DNA from: Candidatus Zipacnadia bacterium
GTDB lineage: Bacteria; Armatimonadota; Zipacnadia; Zipacnadales; UBA5352
Direction: 5' to 3'
NCBI GenBank assembly: GCA_029821735.1
Contig: JALGSU010000038.1
Coordinates: 62,001 to 126,000 of the forward strand
Length of the DNA stretch: 64,000 bases
The notes beneath the pieces are model-generated. The model did not search any database, was not told the DNA's origin, and saw nothing but the letters and a program-made list of their open reading frames with translations. Below, piece after piece: positions 19,070 through 28,795 of the stretch; within the stretch, counting starts at the first letter, position 1; the number at the start of each line of letters is the position of its first letter. Both the position numbers and the translations under genes were made by a program.

Positions 19070-21474
19070 ATGAAACTCACTAACCTGCATCACGCGCGTA
19101 CCTGTCTCTTTGCCCTGGCTCTGCTGGCCGCGGCCACGATGGCCTGGGGGCAGCCGGCTGTCCCTGACGATTTCGAGCAGCCGGTCTTCCCACCTGACGA
19201 TGGGGTCTACCGGTTCGACTTCGGCGCTGCCGAAAGCGGCGTGGGGGAGGGCTATTACCGGGTCATTCCGACGGGTTCGGCTACACCGAGGGCAAGGCGC
19301 GAGCCATCACCTTCGACCAGAACCGCCGGATCATTCGCGACGTTCTGCAGTTCGATGACGTCACTCGCGACGGCATCTACGGTGGCACGCCCTTCCGTGT
19401 GGAACTGCCCGACGGCATGTACACCGTGGTCCTGCTCGCCGGCGAACACAGCAAGCCCGGCGCCAACCGCCCCTACTCACACTACAGCGACGGCACGGTG
19501 ACCGCCGGCGAGGCCACGCTCTACGAACAGGCCAACGAGCCCGAGGTCTTCTACGCGCCCGACGGCCGCTACTTCCACAACTATTACCGCGACTGGCACC
19601 TGGACGTGGACCTGTACGACGTGATGGTGGAGCCGTGGGTGCCGATGTCCTCCGCGCAGGTTAAGGTCACGGGGGGCGCGCTGGAGATCGCCGCCTCGCA
19701 GTATGCGCCGATCAACGCGCTGTGGATCTATGAGATGGCCGCCGAGGACGTGGGTGCCGCGGTGCTTGAGGAGTTCAGGTCCGCGCAGCGTGACTTCTTC
19801 AATCGCCAGTACGCCTACAGCGCCGATGAGCCGGCGTGGGACATGCCCTCGTTGCCCGCGGACGTGCAGGCAGCGGGCGCCGCGATGTATGTCTATGAGA
19901 CTCCAGTCGCCCTGCGGACCTCCACTCGTCCGGTGCCTCGCGATATCGGCAGGCCGCTACGCATGTTCGCGTCATTTGGCGAGCGTGAAGCGGCGTGCGT
20001 GGCAGTCACTCCGCTCGCGGACGCGGCCGGCGACATCAGCTTCTCCGTCTCCGATCTGACCGGCGACGCGGGGACGCTGCCCGCCTCCGCCTTCGACCTG
20101 CGCTACCTGCGGTACGGTGAGTACCCGGTCACCGGCGGCTACGTTGTGAAGCCGCACTTCCTGGTGCCCTGGATGCCTGACCGCATGGAAGCGGGTCTGA
20201 CCCGCGGCTTCTGGGTCGATCTGATCGTGCCCGACGACGTCGCCCCCGGCACCTACGCGGGTACGCTCTCGCTCACCGGCGGCGGGCTCGATGCCACGCT
20301 CCCGATCGAGGTGCGCATCCTCCCGCTCGACCTGCCCCTGTCGCGCTGCCGCAGCGGCGTCTACGCAGGCGACCTGACCAGCACCGTCTTCCGCCACATC
20401 CGCATGAGCAAGATGGACGAGTTCCCCTGGGAACTTGCCGAGCAGGTCCAGCGCGCCCGAACCGCCTTCTATGCTGACTGCGGCTTCACCGGGTTCTTCG
20501 ACTCACCTACCTGGTATCCGCTTGAGTACAACGATGGCGACGTAGTGCCCGGCGATTCATGGGACTGGTTCCTGACGGTGCTCAGGATTGCGGGCGAGTT
20601 CGAGAACTTCAGCGACCGTGTCTTCAGCTACTACCTTGGCGGGCCTCAGCTCTTCCCGAAATGCCCGAACTATCTGGGCATCAACAAAGCGGACAAGATG
20701 GCGATCGACGACATCACCTTCAGCGACGAGGCAGTCGCCGAGATGACCGCAATGACGCAGTACCTCTACGGGGCCCTGCGCTCTGAGGGCCTGCCTGAGA
20801 TGACCTTCTATGTCTTCGACGAGTTGGGCAACCACGGGGCCAAGGGGGCGCGCTGGGGGCGCGAGATGCTGCGCGCACTGAACAAGTGCCGCGACGCCAC
20901 GCCCGGCGGCTTCCGCACATGCCTCTCGACATTGCGCGTGAGCATCGCTCGCGAATACCTCGCTGAAGCTGACATCGTGATGCCCAACCAGGCGTACCCG
21001 GTCAATGAGGAGACGATCGCGGAGATGCGCGACAACGGGTGCACGCTGGGGCTGTACAACATGGGCGCAACCCGCTTCAGCTATGGCTTCTACCCGTGGC
21101 GCGTGAATGCGTACACTCGCGCGCAGTGGTCGTTCAGCTACGATGGTGACTCGCGCGATCCCTTCTCGGCGCTGCCTTCCGGAGCGCGCGTCTCATGCGA
21201 CTGCCACTACACGCCGGACTGGGAGGTCCTGCCCTCAATCGGCATGCTTGTACAGCGCGAGGGCGTGGATGACTACCGCTATGTGCAGCTTCTGGAGGAG
21301 ATGATCGAGGCCGCGGGCGATACGCCCGATGCGCGCGAGGCCGCCGGCGTACTCGATGAGTTGCGCGAGGCCGTCAGCATAGACTACAAGGACCCGGCCA
21401 ATGCCTGGGACAAGTCCACGATGGACTACTGGCGCTGGCGAGTGGCCGAGGCCGCGATCAAGCTCGCCGGGTAG
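19070..21474 (+). CDS. Secreted malectin + DUF4091 glycosidase-like protein, frameshifted near 19262
   Basis: The gene starts at ATG 19070 with GGAGGATC upstream and a signal peptide (FALALLAAATMAWGQ). The N-terminal malectin-like domain begins in one frame (YRFDFGAAESGVGEGYYRV). It continues in another frame from 19264 (SDGFGYTEGKARAITFDQ), so one base, or 3n+1 bases, is missing near 19262. After that the frame is intact to the stop. A linker, a beta-sandwich (FWVDLIVPDDVAPGTYAGTL) and an alpha/beta domain with YVFDELGNHG lead to the C-terminal DUF4091 region (FSYDGDSRDPFSALPSG, MDYWRWRVAEAAIKLAG). DUF4091 proteins accompany polysaccharide-degradation loci and look like glycoside hydrolases of unproven activity. 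Total length is about 800 residues. If the shift is real the product would be truncated at about 140 residues. Confidence 0.8.
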
Positions 21475-21540
21475 GCCGGGAGCGGCTATCGCACCCGGAA
21501 ACAACACTGATGCCGTCGCTGAGGAAGTGCTGGTGACACG

Positions 21541-21717
21541 GTGTCCGCTATCGGTACTCTGATAGCCATCGTCAAGCAGTTGCTGCTGTCGTTGTGGGTA
21601 GTGCCCAGAGAGTTGCTGCTGCTGGTTTGGCTATTGCTCAAGACCATCGCGGAAGTGCTGGTCATTGCCTACAATGCGCTCGCGAAGTTCTTCCGCGAAG
21701 ACGGGCGACCCGGGTAG
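21541..21717 (+). CDS. Putative 58-residue hydrophobic membrane peptide
   Basis: From GTG 21541 a short frame encodes 58 residues with long leucine/valine runs (LLLSLWVVPRELLLLVWLLL) and a charged tail (FFREDGRPG). It reads as one long or two short membrane segments with Lys/Arg at intervals. The previous in-frame stop is at 21520, so the start cannot be much earlier. The only purine-rich site (GAGGAAG, 21521-21527) is 13 bases away, which is long. It follows the DUF4091 gene by 66 bases on the same strand and converges on the minus-strand gene at 21746. The even hydrophobic pattern is unlike the surrounding non-coding frames, but a chance open frame cannot be excluded. Confidence 0.35.
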   Translation: MSAIGTLIAIVKQLLLSLWVVPRELLLLVWLLLKTIAEVLVIAYNALAKFFREDGRPG

Positions 21718-21745
21718 CCAACCCGGGACGCCCGTGGGTCTGCGT

Positions 21746-24012
21746 CTACTCCTCGGACCGTCGCGCCAGTATCCCCGCGGTCTGCGCGCAGCCATACATC
21801 GTTGCCGTGTACGATTTGCCGAAGCCCGGGCCGCTCGGCAGGTCGGCGAGCAGTCCCTCGAACTTCGCCTGCCACGCAACGCCCAGAATGCGCAGGTGGT
21901 TCGGACTTGACCCGAAGCGCGCGCCGTTCACGTGAGCCATCATGGTCACGCCTGGCTGCCCGCCCACGGGACTGGCCGGGCACGAGGTGTAGCGCCACGC
22001 CAGGTGCTCCTCGCGCCAGGTGTCATTGTCGAGGAAGGTCACTGCGCGGTCGATGCAGTCGGGCAGTCTGTCGTCGCCGGAGAGTTGGTAGTATCGGCTC
22101 AGACCGTTGATGAGCACCGCGGTGATGAAGCCTGCCATCCCGGTATGTCGCGCGGTCTTGCAGGTGCAATGATCGTAGGCCATCGGGTAGATCAGCCAGC
22201 CCCCGCACACCGGGTCCTGATCGGCCATCGCGTCCTCGGCCAGTGTCTTCATCGCCTGTAGGTAGCGTTCATCCCACGCGATCTCATAGGCCCCCGCGAG
22301 CGCCAGCATCGTCCAGCCGGTGACCCGCCCGCAGTGCGTGCTGCCCATGAACTGGAACTGCCGGTCCTCGACAAGCTGGGCCAGATTGTCGCCGATCTTC
22401 TCGACTGTCTCGCGCATGAACGGGTCGCCGGTCAGGAAATGTGGCCCAGATTGTAGGGGTCCAGGCAGAGGTAGGGTCTTGCTCTGCCGCCGCCCACTCC
22501 GGCCGCCACGAGCAGTTCCCGCACCGTCTCGATCGGGTAAAAGCACCCGACGTGGCCGACCGCGTGCTCATGCACCATCCCCGGACGCGAGGGGTAGTTC
22601 GCATGCCCGAAGTTCTCCTCGAAGTATTCGGCCAGGTCATCGTTGACGAAGTGGATCGTATCCACTTCGCTTGAGTGGTGGCCAGCGGCCTCGGCTATGC
22701 GCAGGTAGCGCGGGTCAGCGGTGCGCGCGAACTGGATCAGGAGCTGGTTGGTGGTGTCGTACTCGTGGTTGCCCCAGTTGACGGTGCGTTCGCCGAACCA
22801 GTCCCCCCAGTTCATCGCGCCATAGTCGCGCTGCCCCTCGATGGAGCCACAGTATGCGTCGAAGAGTCGCTCCGCCCATGCGTCGTACTCGGTCATCTCG
22901 GCGACGCCGGCGGGGGCTATCTCATCCCAGACGCCGGTGGCGATCGCCTGGGCCGGGTCGGCCGCGGGCACCAGTGGCGCATCCGCATCTCGCGCCAGCG
23001 CCGCCCCGTCACCTTCCAGATCCACCCATACCTCCCAGTGCCGCGCCTGCCCGGTGCGCAGCCGGTAGTGGTCGCCCTCGAACAGATACAGATATTTGTA
23101 CCAGGGCTCCATATGGTCGAAATCGCCCTCGGCGAAGCGTGGGAACAGACCCAGCATTACGCGCCCGTCACCGACCTCCAGGCTCTTGGGCCACTGTTGC
23201 CAGAACTCTCGAAGCGCCAGCGCAATCGTGCCCTGCGCATCCTCAATCTCAAGCCAGCCCTGTGCTTTGCCGCCCGCGCCCTCGATACCCTCCAGCCGAT
23301 AGTTCTCGTCATCGATCTGCAGCAGCCTCGCCGCCTGACCGCCGGGCACCGCTACCGGCGCTTCGCCGCCGAGGCGCACCGGCCCGATCTCGCCCTTCGG
23401 CGTCAGAGTCAGGCTCAGCTCGCGCAGGTTGCACATGATCCCCTCGTCGGGGTCCGCGATGATCATCGGCTCCAGCTTGACCAGAGAAGTGCCGGCCCAG
23501 GTCGACGCCCGCAGACGGAAACTGATCGCCCGCCCGCCGTCCTGCGAGCGCATCTGCCCGCGCAGAGCAAGCGTCGCGCGGATCGGTCCGCTCGTCTCGA
23601 CCTCGGTCTCCTCCACCTGCGCGGTGTAGCGCACACCGTCCGCGTCGGTCATCTCCAGTTCCACGCTCAGGCGATCCGCGATCGCCAGCAGGGCGCCCTC
23701 CGCGGCTGTCAGACTCACCGGCGCCGGGAGCGTCGCCGGAGCATCCTCGGCGTCCCCCCAGGTCAACGTGTACTCCGCCTCGGCGCCCTCCGGCGGCTGC
23801 GCCACGAAGTCCACGACCACCCAGCGCGCGCTCCCGTCCTTCCACGGGGCCAGCACCTGTGCTTGCACTGGCACCGCCTCGCCGGTCGCGTCGCGCAACG
23901 CAAAGGTGCTGCCAGCCGGCGCGGCTCCCTCTGCAAGCGGCACGCCGCCGCTCACTGGTCGAGGTCGGTTCGTGCCCGAGATGTCCTGCACACGGATCGT
24001 GAGTTCCTGCAC
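21746..24012 (-). CDS. PcRGLX/YetA-like (exo-rhamnogalacturonan-lyase family) protein without signal peptide, frameshifted near 22438
   Basis: The start is GTG 24012 (VQELTIRVQDISGTNRPRP) with GGGAGG 7 bases upstream. The N-terminal RIFT-barrel pattern (RPVSGGVPLAEGAA, WKDGSARWVVVDF) matches the PcRGLX/YetA-like family and the larger protein at 28796. A middle beta-sandwich is followed by an alpha/alpha-barrel region (NWGDWFGERTVNWGNHEYD; compare NFGDWYPERGANWGNIEYD in the paralog). The frame breaks after LDPYNLGH (22441) and resumes as FLTGDPFMRETVEKIGDN. Adding one base gives GHYFLTGD, which matches HYFLTGD of the paralog, so a single base is probably missing. Total length is about 755 residues. 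With no export signal it is probably cytoplasmic, acting on imported oligosaccharides. Confidence 0.78.
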
Positions 24013-24080
24013 GGGACGTCCTCCCGTCGATCGCTGCATCTGCACTTCGGTCCGGCGTCTATTCCCCGGCACGTCCCGCG

Positions 24081-24098
24081 TTCCTGCCTGTGCAGGAA
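24081..24098. promoter_or_regulatory. Inverted repeat TTCCTGC-CTGT-GCAGGAA in divergent promoter region
   Basis: A perfect 7-base inverted repeat with a 4-base spacer lies between the start of the minus-strand PcRGLX gene (24012) and the receiver gene (24168). It could be an operator for either gene or a small hairpin in the leader of the plus-strand gene. Related CCTGC/GCAGG palindromes occur in other divergent regions of this window (55205, 61511). Confidence 0.35.
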
Positions 24099-24167
24099 GT
24101 GCGGGGGGGGCCGGCGAACTTCGAGTCGAGGCTTGCAGCGAACTCACGTCATGTCGGAGGGGATCGC

Positions 24168-24545
24168 GTGAAGCGCGTTCTCGTCGTCGACGACGAGCCC
24201 GATCTCGTCACCGTCCTGGTCATCGCACTGCAGGCGCATGGCTACCCGGTCACGGGCGCTCCCAGTGGCGCGGAGGCGTTGCGCGAACTGCGCCAGGCCG
24301 TCGATGACGCTACCCCGTTCGATGTGTTGCTGCTCGACATCGCGATGCCCGGCGTGGACGGCTGGCAGGTCCTCCGCGAGATCCGCGCGGACGCCGCCAT
24401 GCGAGACATGCGGGTCGTCGCTGTGACCGGCCGAGCGACGTCTGCCGAAGATCTCGCGCGACTCGGTGACGCGGGTGCCATCTTTATCGACAAACGCGCC
24501 GACTACGTTGGCGCGGTGCTCGTTTTGCTGGAACGAATGGGCTGA
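24168..24545 (+). CDS. Single-domain CheY-like response regulator
   Basis: This is 125 residues starting at GTG 24168 with GGAGGGG 6-7 bases upstream; the open frame further upstream is not needed. It is a complete receiver domain: acidic pair D8-D9, phosphoacceptor D57 in LLLDIAMPG, T87 in AVTGRA and K109 in FIDKRAD. There is no output domain, so it would act by protein contact or as a phosphorelay intermediate. No histidine kinase is in the window. The next gene, 33 bases downstream, encodes a small membrane protein that could be a partner, though that is only positional. It lies divergent from a PcRGLX-like gene. Confidence 0.9.
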   Translation: MKRVLVVDDEPDLVTVLVIALQAHGYPVTGAPSGAEALRELRQAVDDATPFDVLLLDIAMPGVDGWQVLREIRADAAMRDMRVVAVTGRATSAEDLARLGDAGAIFIDKRADYVGAVLVLLERMG

Positions 24546-24578
24546 GGCCCGGCAAGTCTCGCAACGGGGTGGTGCGAC

Positions 24579-25061
24579 ATGAGTCGCTTCTGGTGGATTG
24601 CGGCCGCTGTCTTCCTCGCCGCTTTGACGGTCTACACCGTTGGCACTGGATGGGCCAGCCGATGGAGTATCGTCAACAACGTTCGGCATGCTCGGCGGCA
24701 ACTCGAGCCGGGAGAAGTGGTCAGAGATCTGAACGCCTGCGGTCTCGCCCTCCAGACGCACGGTGACCGCGTCCTCGCCTTTGCTTTCATCTTCAAGGAG
24801 CCTGATTTCAGGCGTGCGTACGCCGTGGGTGGACGTCTCGGGGCGTTCCGAACGCATTTCCAGAACCTGCAGCGCACTTCAAGCTCTGAGGCCGCTCCCT
24901 CGCCGCAGTTCCTCGCCGCCATCGCGCAACTCAAGAGCTTCCGCGTGCCCTCGATATCAGTGATGTCGCCCAGCGCCGAGAGTGCCCTGAGCACGGTCAC
25001 AATTATCTTCGGAGTCCTGACGGCGCTGCTCGGAGGGCTTCGCCTCTTCACACCGGAGTGA
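24579..25061 (+). CDS. Small membrane protein of unknown function
   Basis: This is 160 residues from ATG 24579 with a G-rich site (GGGGTGG) upstream. A transmembrane segment near the N-terminus (WWIAAAVFLAALTVYTVG) and a second at the C-terminus (TVTIIFGVLTALLGGLRLF) flank a soluble middle of about 100 residues rich in Arg (NNVRHARRQLEPGEVVRDL). I recognise no family. The topology would put both ends on one side and the middle on the other. It is transcribed with the receiver protein and converges on the deacetylase-like gene, 17 bases away. Confidence 0.65.
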   Translation: MSRFWWIAAAVFLAALTVYTVGTGWASRWSIVNNVRHARRQLEPGEVVRDLNACGLALQTHGDRVLAFAFIFKEPDFRRAYAVGGRLGAFRTHFQNLQRTSSSEAAPSPQFLAAIAQLKSFRVPSISVMSPSAESALSTVTIIFGVLTALLGGLRLFTPE

Positions 25062-25078
25062 CGCGATTCGAGTCAGGC

Positions 25079-26515
25079 TCACACCTCCGGGCCGTCGAAC
25101 ATCGGGTTGAGATATCGCCCCAGTTCCACACCCGCGCCGTATGCCTCCGCCACCATCGCCGGTTTGAGCGTCCAGCACTGCCGGACGAATGGTCCGATGA
25201 TCCCGGGCTCGTAGTACCAACCTCGGTGACAGCGCCATTGCGCGTGCTTGCCCACGTTCTCGATCGCCTCGTCCACGCCCGGGATGGCCCGAACGAACGG
25301 GCGGCGGTCTGGTCGGGGCGGCAGCTCCTGATCCAGCGCGTGGCAGGCCAAAATCAGAATCGCCTGCTCGGGCCAGATGCCTTCGCATGCCCCGCTGAGC
25401 GTGTCTGGGAGATAACCCGAACTCTGGCAGGTGCGCACGATCTCGCCCGCCACCTGCTCGGCAGGCGCATCCCACGCCTCATGCGCGGGAGGCTCCGGCG
25501 CGTCCTGTAGCGGCCCCATCACCTGCGGGACCTCGTAGCTCGCCTGCTCGCGGAGCGTCCGGCGCGCCAGAAGGTAGAGCAGCTCCGCCGCGTTGAGTTC
25601 ATCGGTGAAGGTCGGCCCGCCGTTGTCTCGCACAGTCTGCGCGCCGGCGAGAACCGCCTGGTCGCTCACCCGCACCGGCCGCGTGCCGTACAGCTCATCG
25701 ATCCCGGCCACGTCGGTCCACTGCACGTCCGGGTGCGCCACCAGCTTGACCACCAGGCGCTCGAAGTTCGCCAGCACCGTCTCGATGCACACGCCCTCGA
25801 TCATCACTGGCGGCTCCCACTCCTCAGGTGGCGGGGCGGCTCCGTTGTTGAAGTTCATCGCGTCGGGGAAGCGCTCCATAATGGTGATGACCGGGTGGCA
25901 GCCGAACATCGCAGTAAAGTCGAAGCTCTTCGCGCGCTCGGTCAGGTAGCCGTCGACCTTCGCCAGCTCCTGATCGAACGCCGGTGTGTCTCGGTACCTG
26001 GTGTCGAAGTAGAAGTCGGCCTGGTAGCCGCCCATCAGCAGATTGTTGCAGTACCAGACCACGTTGTGCCCGGGGAGGCGGAAGGGCGAGTAGAGGAACG
26101 GTTTCCCGAGCTTGCCCATGGCGTAGACGATGGGCGCGGCGAACGTCCCGCCGTGCTGGGTGAGCCCGCTGCATTTGCCGAAGATGCGTTCGAAGGCCTG
26201 GATGCCGGGCAGTTCGCGGAAGAGCGTGCGCTCTACGCCCTCGAACCATCCCAGTCGAGATACCTCGCTCGCGGTGGTGGGCGGGATCGAGCCGCGGTCA
26301 TAGTGCAAGCTCACGTCATGCTGGCGGATCGCCTCGATCACCTGCGTCTGCCCGTGGCGCTGCATGAACCGCGCCTTCTCGCCGTGGATGTGGAAGCAGC
26401 CCGGCAGTCCGTGTCGGGTCATAATTTCGGCGAACTGCCCCGGCAACTGGTGCACCGGCTGGTCCGGCGCGGAACAGAAGTCCTCGGTATCGAAGTAGAT
26501 CAGCCCGTGCATCAT
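25079..26515 (-). CDS. Polysaccharide deacetylase-like (NodB-fold) protein
   Basis: This is 478 residues, with two adjacent ATGs (26515 and 26512) behind GGAGG; the second is better spaced. The N-terminus (GLIYFDTEDFCSAPDQP) has the D-T-E-D cluster at residues 9-12, as in NodB-type deacetylases and related glycoside hydrolase/deacetylase barrels. It is followed by GCFHIHGEKARF and HDVSLHYDRGSIPP, which look like the metal-binding and substrate-loop motifs. The rest contains an alpha-helical C-terminal half of unknown role. There is no signal peptide. It follows the SGNH esterase by 12 bases, so both may remove acyl groups from the same glycan. Deacetylase activity is inferred from the fold only. 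Confidence 0.6.
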   Translation of the reverse strand: MMHGLIYFDTEDFCSAPDQPVHQLPGQFAEIMTRHGLPGCFHIHGEKARFMQRHGQTQVIEAIRQHDVSLHYDRGSIPPTTASEVSRLGWFEGVERTLFRELPGIQAFERIFGKCSGLTQHGGTFAAPIVYAMGKLGKPFLYSPFRLPGHNVVWYCNNLLMGGYQADFYFDTRYRDTPAFDQELAKVDGYLTERAKSFDFTAMFGCHPVITIMERFPDAMNFNNGAAPPPEEWEPPVMIEGVCIETVLANFERLVVKLVAHPDVQWTDVAGIDELYGTRPVRVSDQAVLAGAQTVRDNGGPTFTDELNAAELLYLLARRTLREQASYEVPQVMGPLQDAPEPPAHEAWDAPAEQVAGEIVRTCQSSGYLPDTLSGACEGIWPEQAILILACHALDQELPPRPDRRPFVRAIPGVDEAIENVGKHAQWRCHRGWYYEPGIIGPFVRQCWTLKPAMVAEAYGAGVELGRYLNPMFDGPEV

Positions 26516-26527
26516 TGCGCCTCCAGG

Positions 26528-28633
26528 TTATATCTTCGTCAGAGAAAAGCCGGTGAACTCGACGGCGGTCTCGCTCAGCGCTCGCGCCTGGATACTCAGT
26601 TCGCCAGCGGCGGGTAGCGCGAACTCCAGCCAACCCCGCTGCCACTGGTAGCTGCACTCCAGTGGCCCGGTGGCCGCGAGCGTGCTCGCCGGTCCGATGC
26701 CCACCTGCACCTCGGCGATCTCACCGGGGCCGCCCTTGGGCTGCATGCTCACCGGGTCGTACACCCGGTAGAAGAAGCCCAGTCGGTAGCGCCCCGCCTC
26801 GTCGGCGCGGACGACCGTCTGCCAGTAACTCGCGCCGCTGGCTTGCACGTTGCACCCGCCCGGCACCGCAGCGCAGCCGGATGATCGCGTGACGGTGAAC
26901 GCCAGTCCCTGTGCCTCCTCGGGAACGCGCCGCCGCATCTGCACCGCGCCGTCTTCGCGGAGAACTGAGATTAGGAACTTCCCGGCACACCCCTCCGGCC
27001 CATCGGCGATTGTGATCATGTCCAGCGGTCGGACGCTCGCGGCGAGGTCGCCATCGCCGGCGAGGAAGAAGGTGCGGCCCTCGAAGCCCCCCGTGCCCTC
27101 TGCGACGACTTCCTCTCTGACCCAGACCGCGCCCTCGCCGCGCTTCTCCCACCCGGTCGGCGCCGCCGTGTCGCCCTCGCTGATGCTGCCATTGGCGATC
27201 AGGCCCCCGTCCTCCCAGACCAGATCGCCTGCCGGTGGCCAGACGATCGGCTCGGCGCTGCGCACGGGCTCCCAGGCGGCCACGTCGCCCTCGATGGTCG
27301 CCGACACGTAGTCCACCGCGACCTTCTCCGGACCCGCGATCCACAGGCCTATCTCGCCGTCCTGCCACGCGTTGGCCAGCATCTCACCCTCGAGCGTTGC
27401 CGTCAGCTCGCCATCGCCGCCCACGAGTGACTGCCACGTCGAGGTGCGCTTGTCGAAGTACTTCATCCGGTCCGCGCCCGTCACTACCACGCGGACGGTC
27501 ACCCGCTCGATGCGCTCAAGTTCGCCCACGCCGAACCACACGTGCAGCCCGCGCTCGGCCTCCACACACTCGCCATCCTCAGCCGCCAGCAGCCCGTACT
27601 CATCCCGCGAGTGCACCGCCGCGCGATCGAATTCGGTCTTGTTCAGCGCGCCGGCCGCCGAGAAATCCGGCTGACTGATGCTGATCGGCGTCAGCCCATC
27701 GTACCTGTGCGGATACGGGCCGGTCCCCGGCGTCTGTCCCTGCCTGGCCGCTCGCACATAGTAGGGATTGCTCGCCAGGCCCAGTCCGGCCATGATCTGG
27801 CGGAGCGCTTTCATGGCGGTAATTGAGCCATCCGAGGTCGGGTGCACGGTGTCGCGCCACACCGATGTGGACTGTTCGTCCAGCTCCATCAGCGTGTTGA
27901 ACACATCGCCGTAGGGCACGTTGTGCTGCTCGGCGATGCCCGCCAGTTCGACCGCTCGAAGGCTCGCCTTGACGTTGTTGCTCGGGTGCGAGCCGCCCCG
28001 GTCTGCCACCATCATCGGGAAGCCAGAGAGCAGGATCGGTTGCGCCTCGATCTCAGCGCAGCGGCTGATGAGTTCCTCTATATTGGCGATGAAAGCCTCG
28101 GAGGTCTTGGGCGCGTCATTGACCGTGTACATGAAGCAGGCGTAGTCGGGCTGGGGCTCCGCCACGCGCACCCGCCAGCCGGCCTCGATCGCGTACTCAC
28201 TCCCGCTGAAATCCTCGCGCGCGGGTTCGGTGATCCAGATGTTGTGCAGATGCGCGCGGTGGTCGACGACCTCGATGTGGTCGATCGTGTATTCCTGCTC
28301 GCCCAGCCGGATAGTCTGGCCCGGGTATGGGCCAGATGCCCAACCCACCTCGGTGCCCTTGACCACCATCTCCCCGGCCTTGACCTCCGCGCTGCCACCT
28401 CCGCGATCGATCAGCAAGTGGTCGGTGTTGGTGCCACCGACGCCGGTGTTGATGATCCGTATCGGCATCTCCCATGACAGCATCTGAGGATAGTCCCAGG
28501 CGCCAACTCGCCCGCAGGTCTGTGAGTCCCCCGTGAAGAGAACTCGCGGCATCGAGTTGATGTCCACCTTGACAGTGCCCGCGAGGGCGCACGTTGCCGC
28601 CGAAATCAGTGCCAGTGCGATGACGACCTTCAC
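26528..28633 (-). CDS. Secreted SGNH/GDSL-type esterase with extra beta-sandwich modules
   Basis: This is 701 residues from GTG 28633 with GGGAG about 9 bases upstream, and a signal peptide (VIALALISAATCALA). The SGNH blocks are visible: G-D-S with Ser37 in LFTGDSQTCGRV, Gly in NTGVGGTNTDHL, Asn172 in YTVNDAPK, and D261-T-V-H264 in RDTVHPTSDG. Such enzymes remove acetyl or other acyl groups from sugars. About 400 C-terminal residues form discoidin- or CBM-like modules (FDRAAVHSRDEYG; VWFGVGELERIERVTVRV) and end in EFTGFSLTKI. It is the first gene of a two-gene unit with the deacetylase-like gene, divergent from the large PcRGLX protein. Confidence 0.85.
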   Translation of the reverse strand: MKVVIALALISAATCALAGTVKVDINSMPRVLFTGDSQTCGRVGAWDYPQMLSWEMPIRIINTGVGGTNTDHLLIDRGGGSAEVKAGEMVVKGTEVGWASGPYPGQTIRLGEQEYTIDHIEVVDHRAHLHNIWITEPAREDFSGSEYAIEAGWRVRVAEPQPDYACFMYTVNDAPKTSEAFIANIEELISRCAEIEAQPILLSGFPMMVADRGGSHPSNNVKASLRAVELAGIAEQHNVPYGDVFNTLMELDEQSTSVWRDTVHPTSDGSITAMKALRQIMAGLGLASNPYYVRAARQGQTPGTGPYPHRYDGLTPISISQPDFSAAGALNKTEFDRAAVHSRDEYGLLAAEDGECVEAERGLHVWFGVGELERIERVTVRVVVTGADRMKYFDKRTSTWQSLVGGDGELTATLEGEMLANAWQDGEIGLWIAGPEKVAVDYVSATIEGDVAAWEPVRSAEPIVWPPAGDLVWEDGGLIANGSISEGDTAAPTGWEKRGEGAVWVREEVVAEGTGGFEGRTFFLAGDGDLAASVRPLDMITIADGPEGCAGKFLISVLREDGAVQMRRRVPEEAQGLAFTVTRSSGCAAVPGGCNVQASGASYWQTVVRADEAGRYRLGFFYRVYDPVSMQPKGGPGEIAEVQVGIGPASTLAATGPLECSYQWQRGWLEFALPAAGELSIQARALSETAVEFTGFSLTKI

Positions 28634-28795
28634 CAGATCAGCTCCCTGTGCGGTGTGCGGGACGGCACGACGTATCTTCGCTGGCCGGCGCCGGACTCCT
28701 GCGCGCGGGCTACAAGGAGCCGGGGGGCCTCGGGGCGAATATACCTCCCCTGTCACAGGCTGCACCAGTCGCTACGGTCCGAGGAGGCGTTTGTC

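Noticed and set aside
19255..19270. Programmed frameshifting at the seven breakpoints
   Set aside because: No slippery heptamer, no common motif and no downstream structure are seen. The shift direction also differs between sites.
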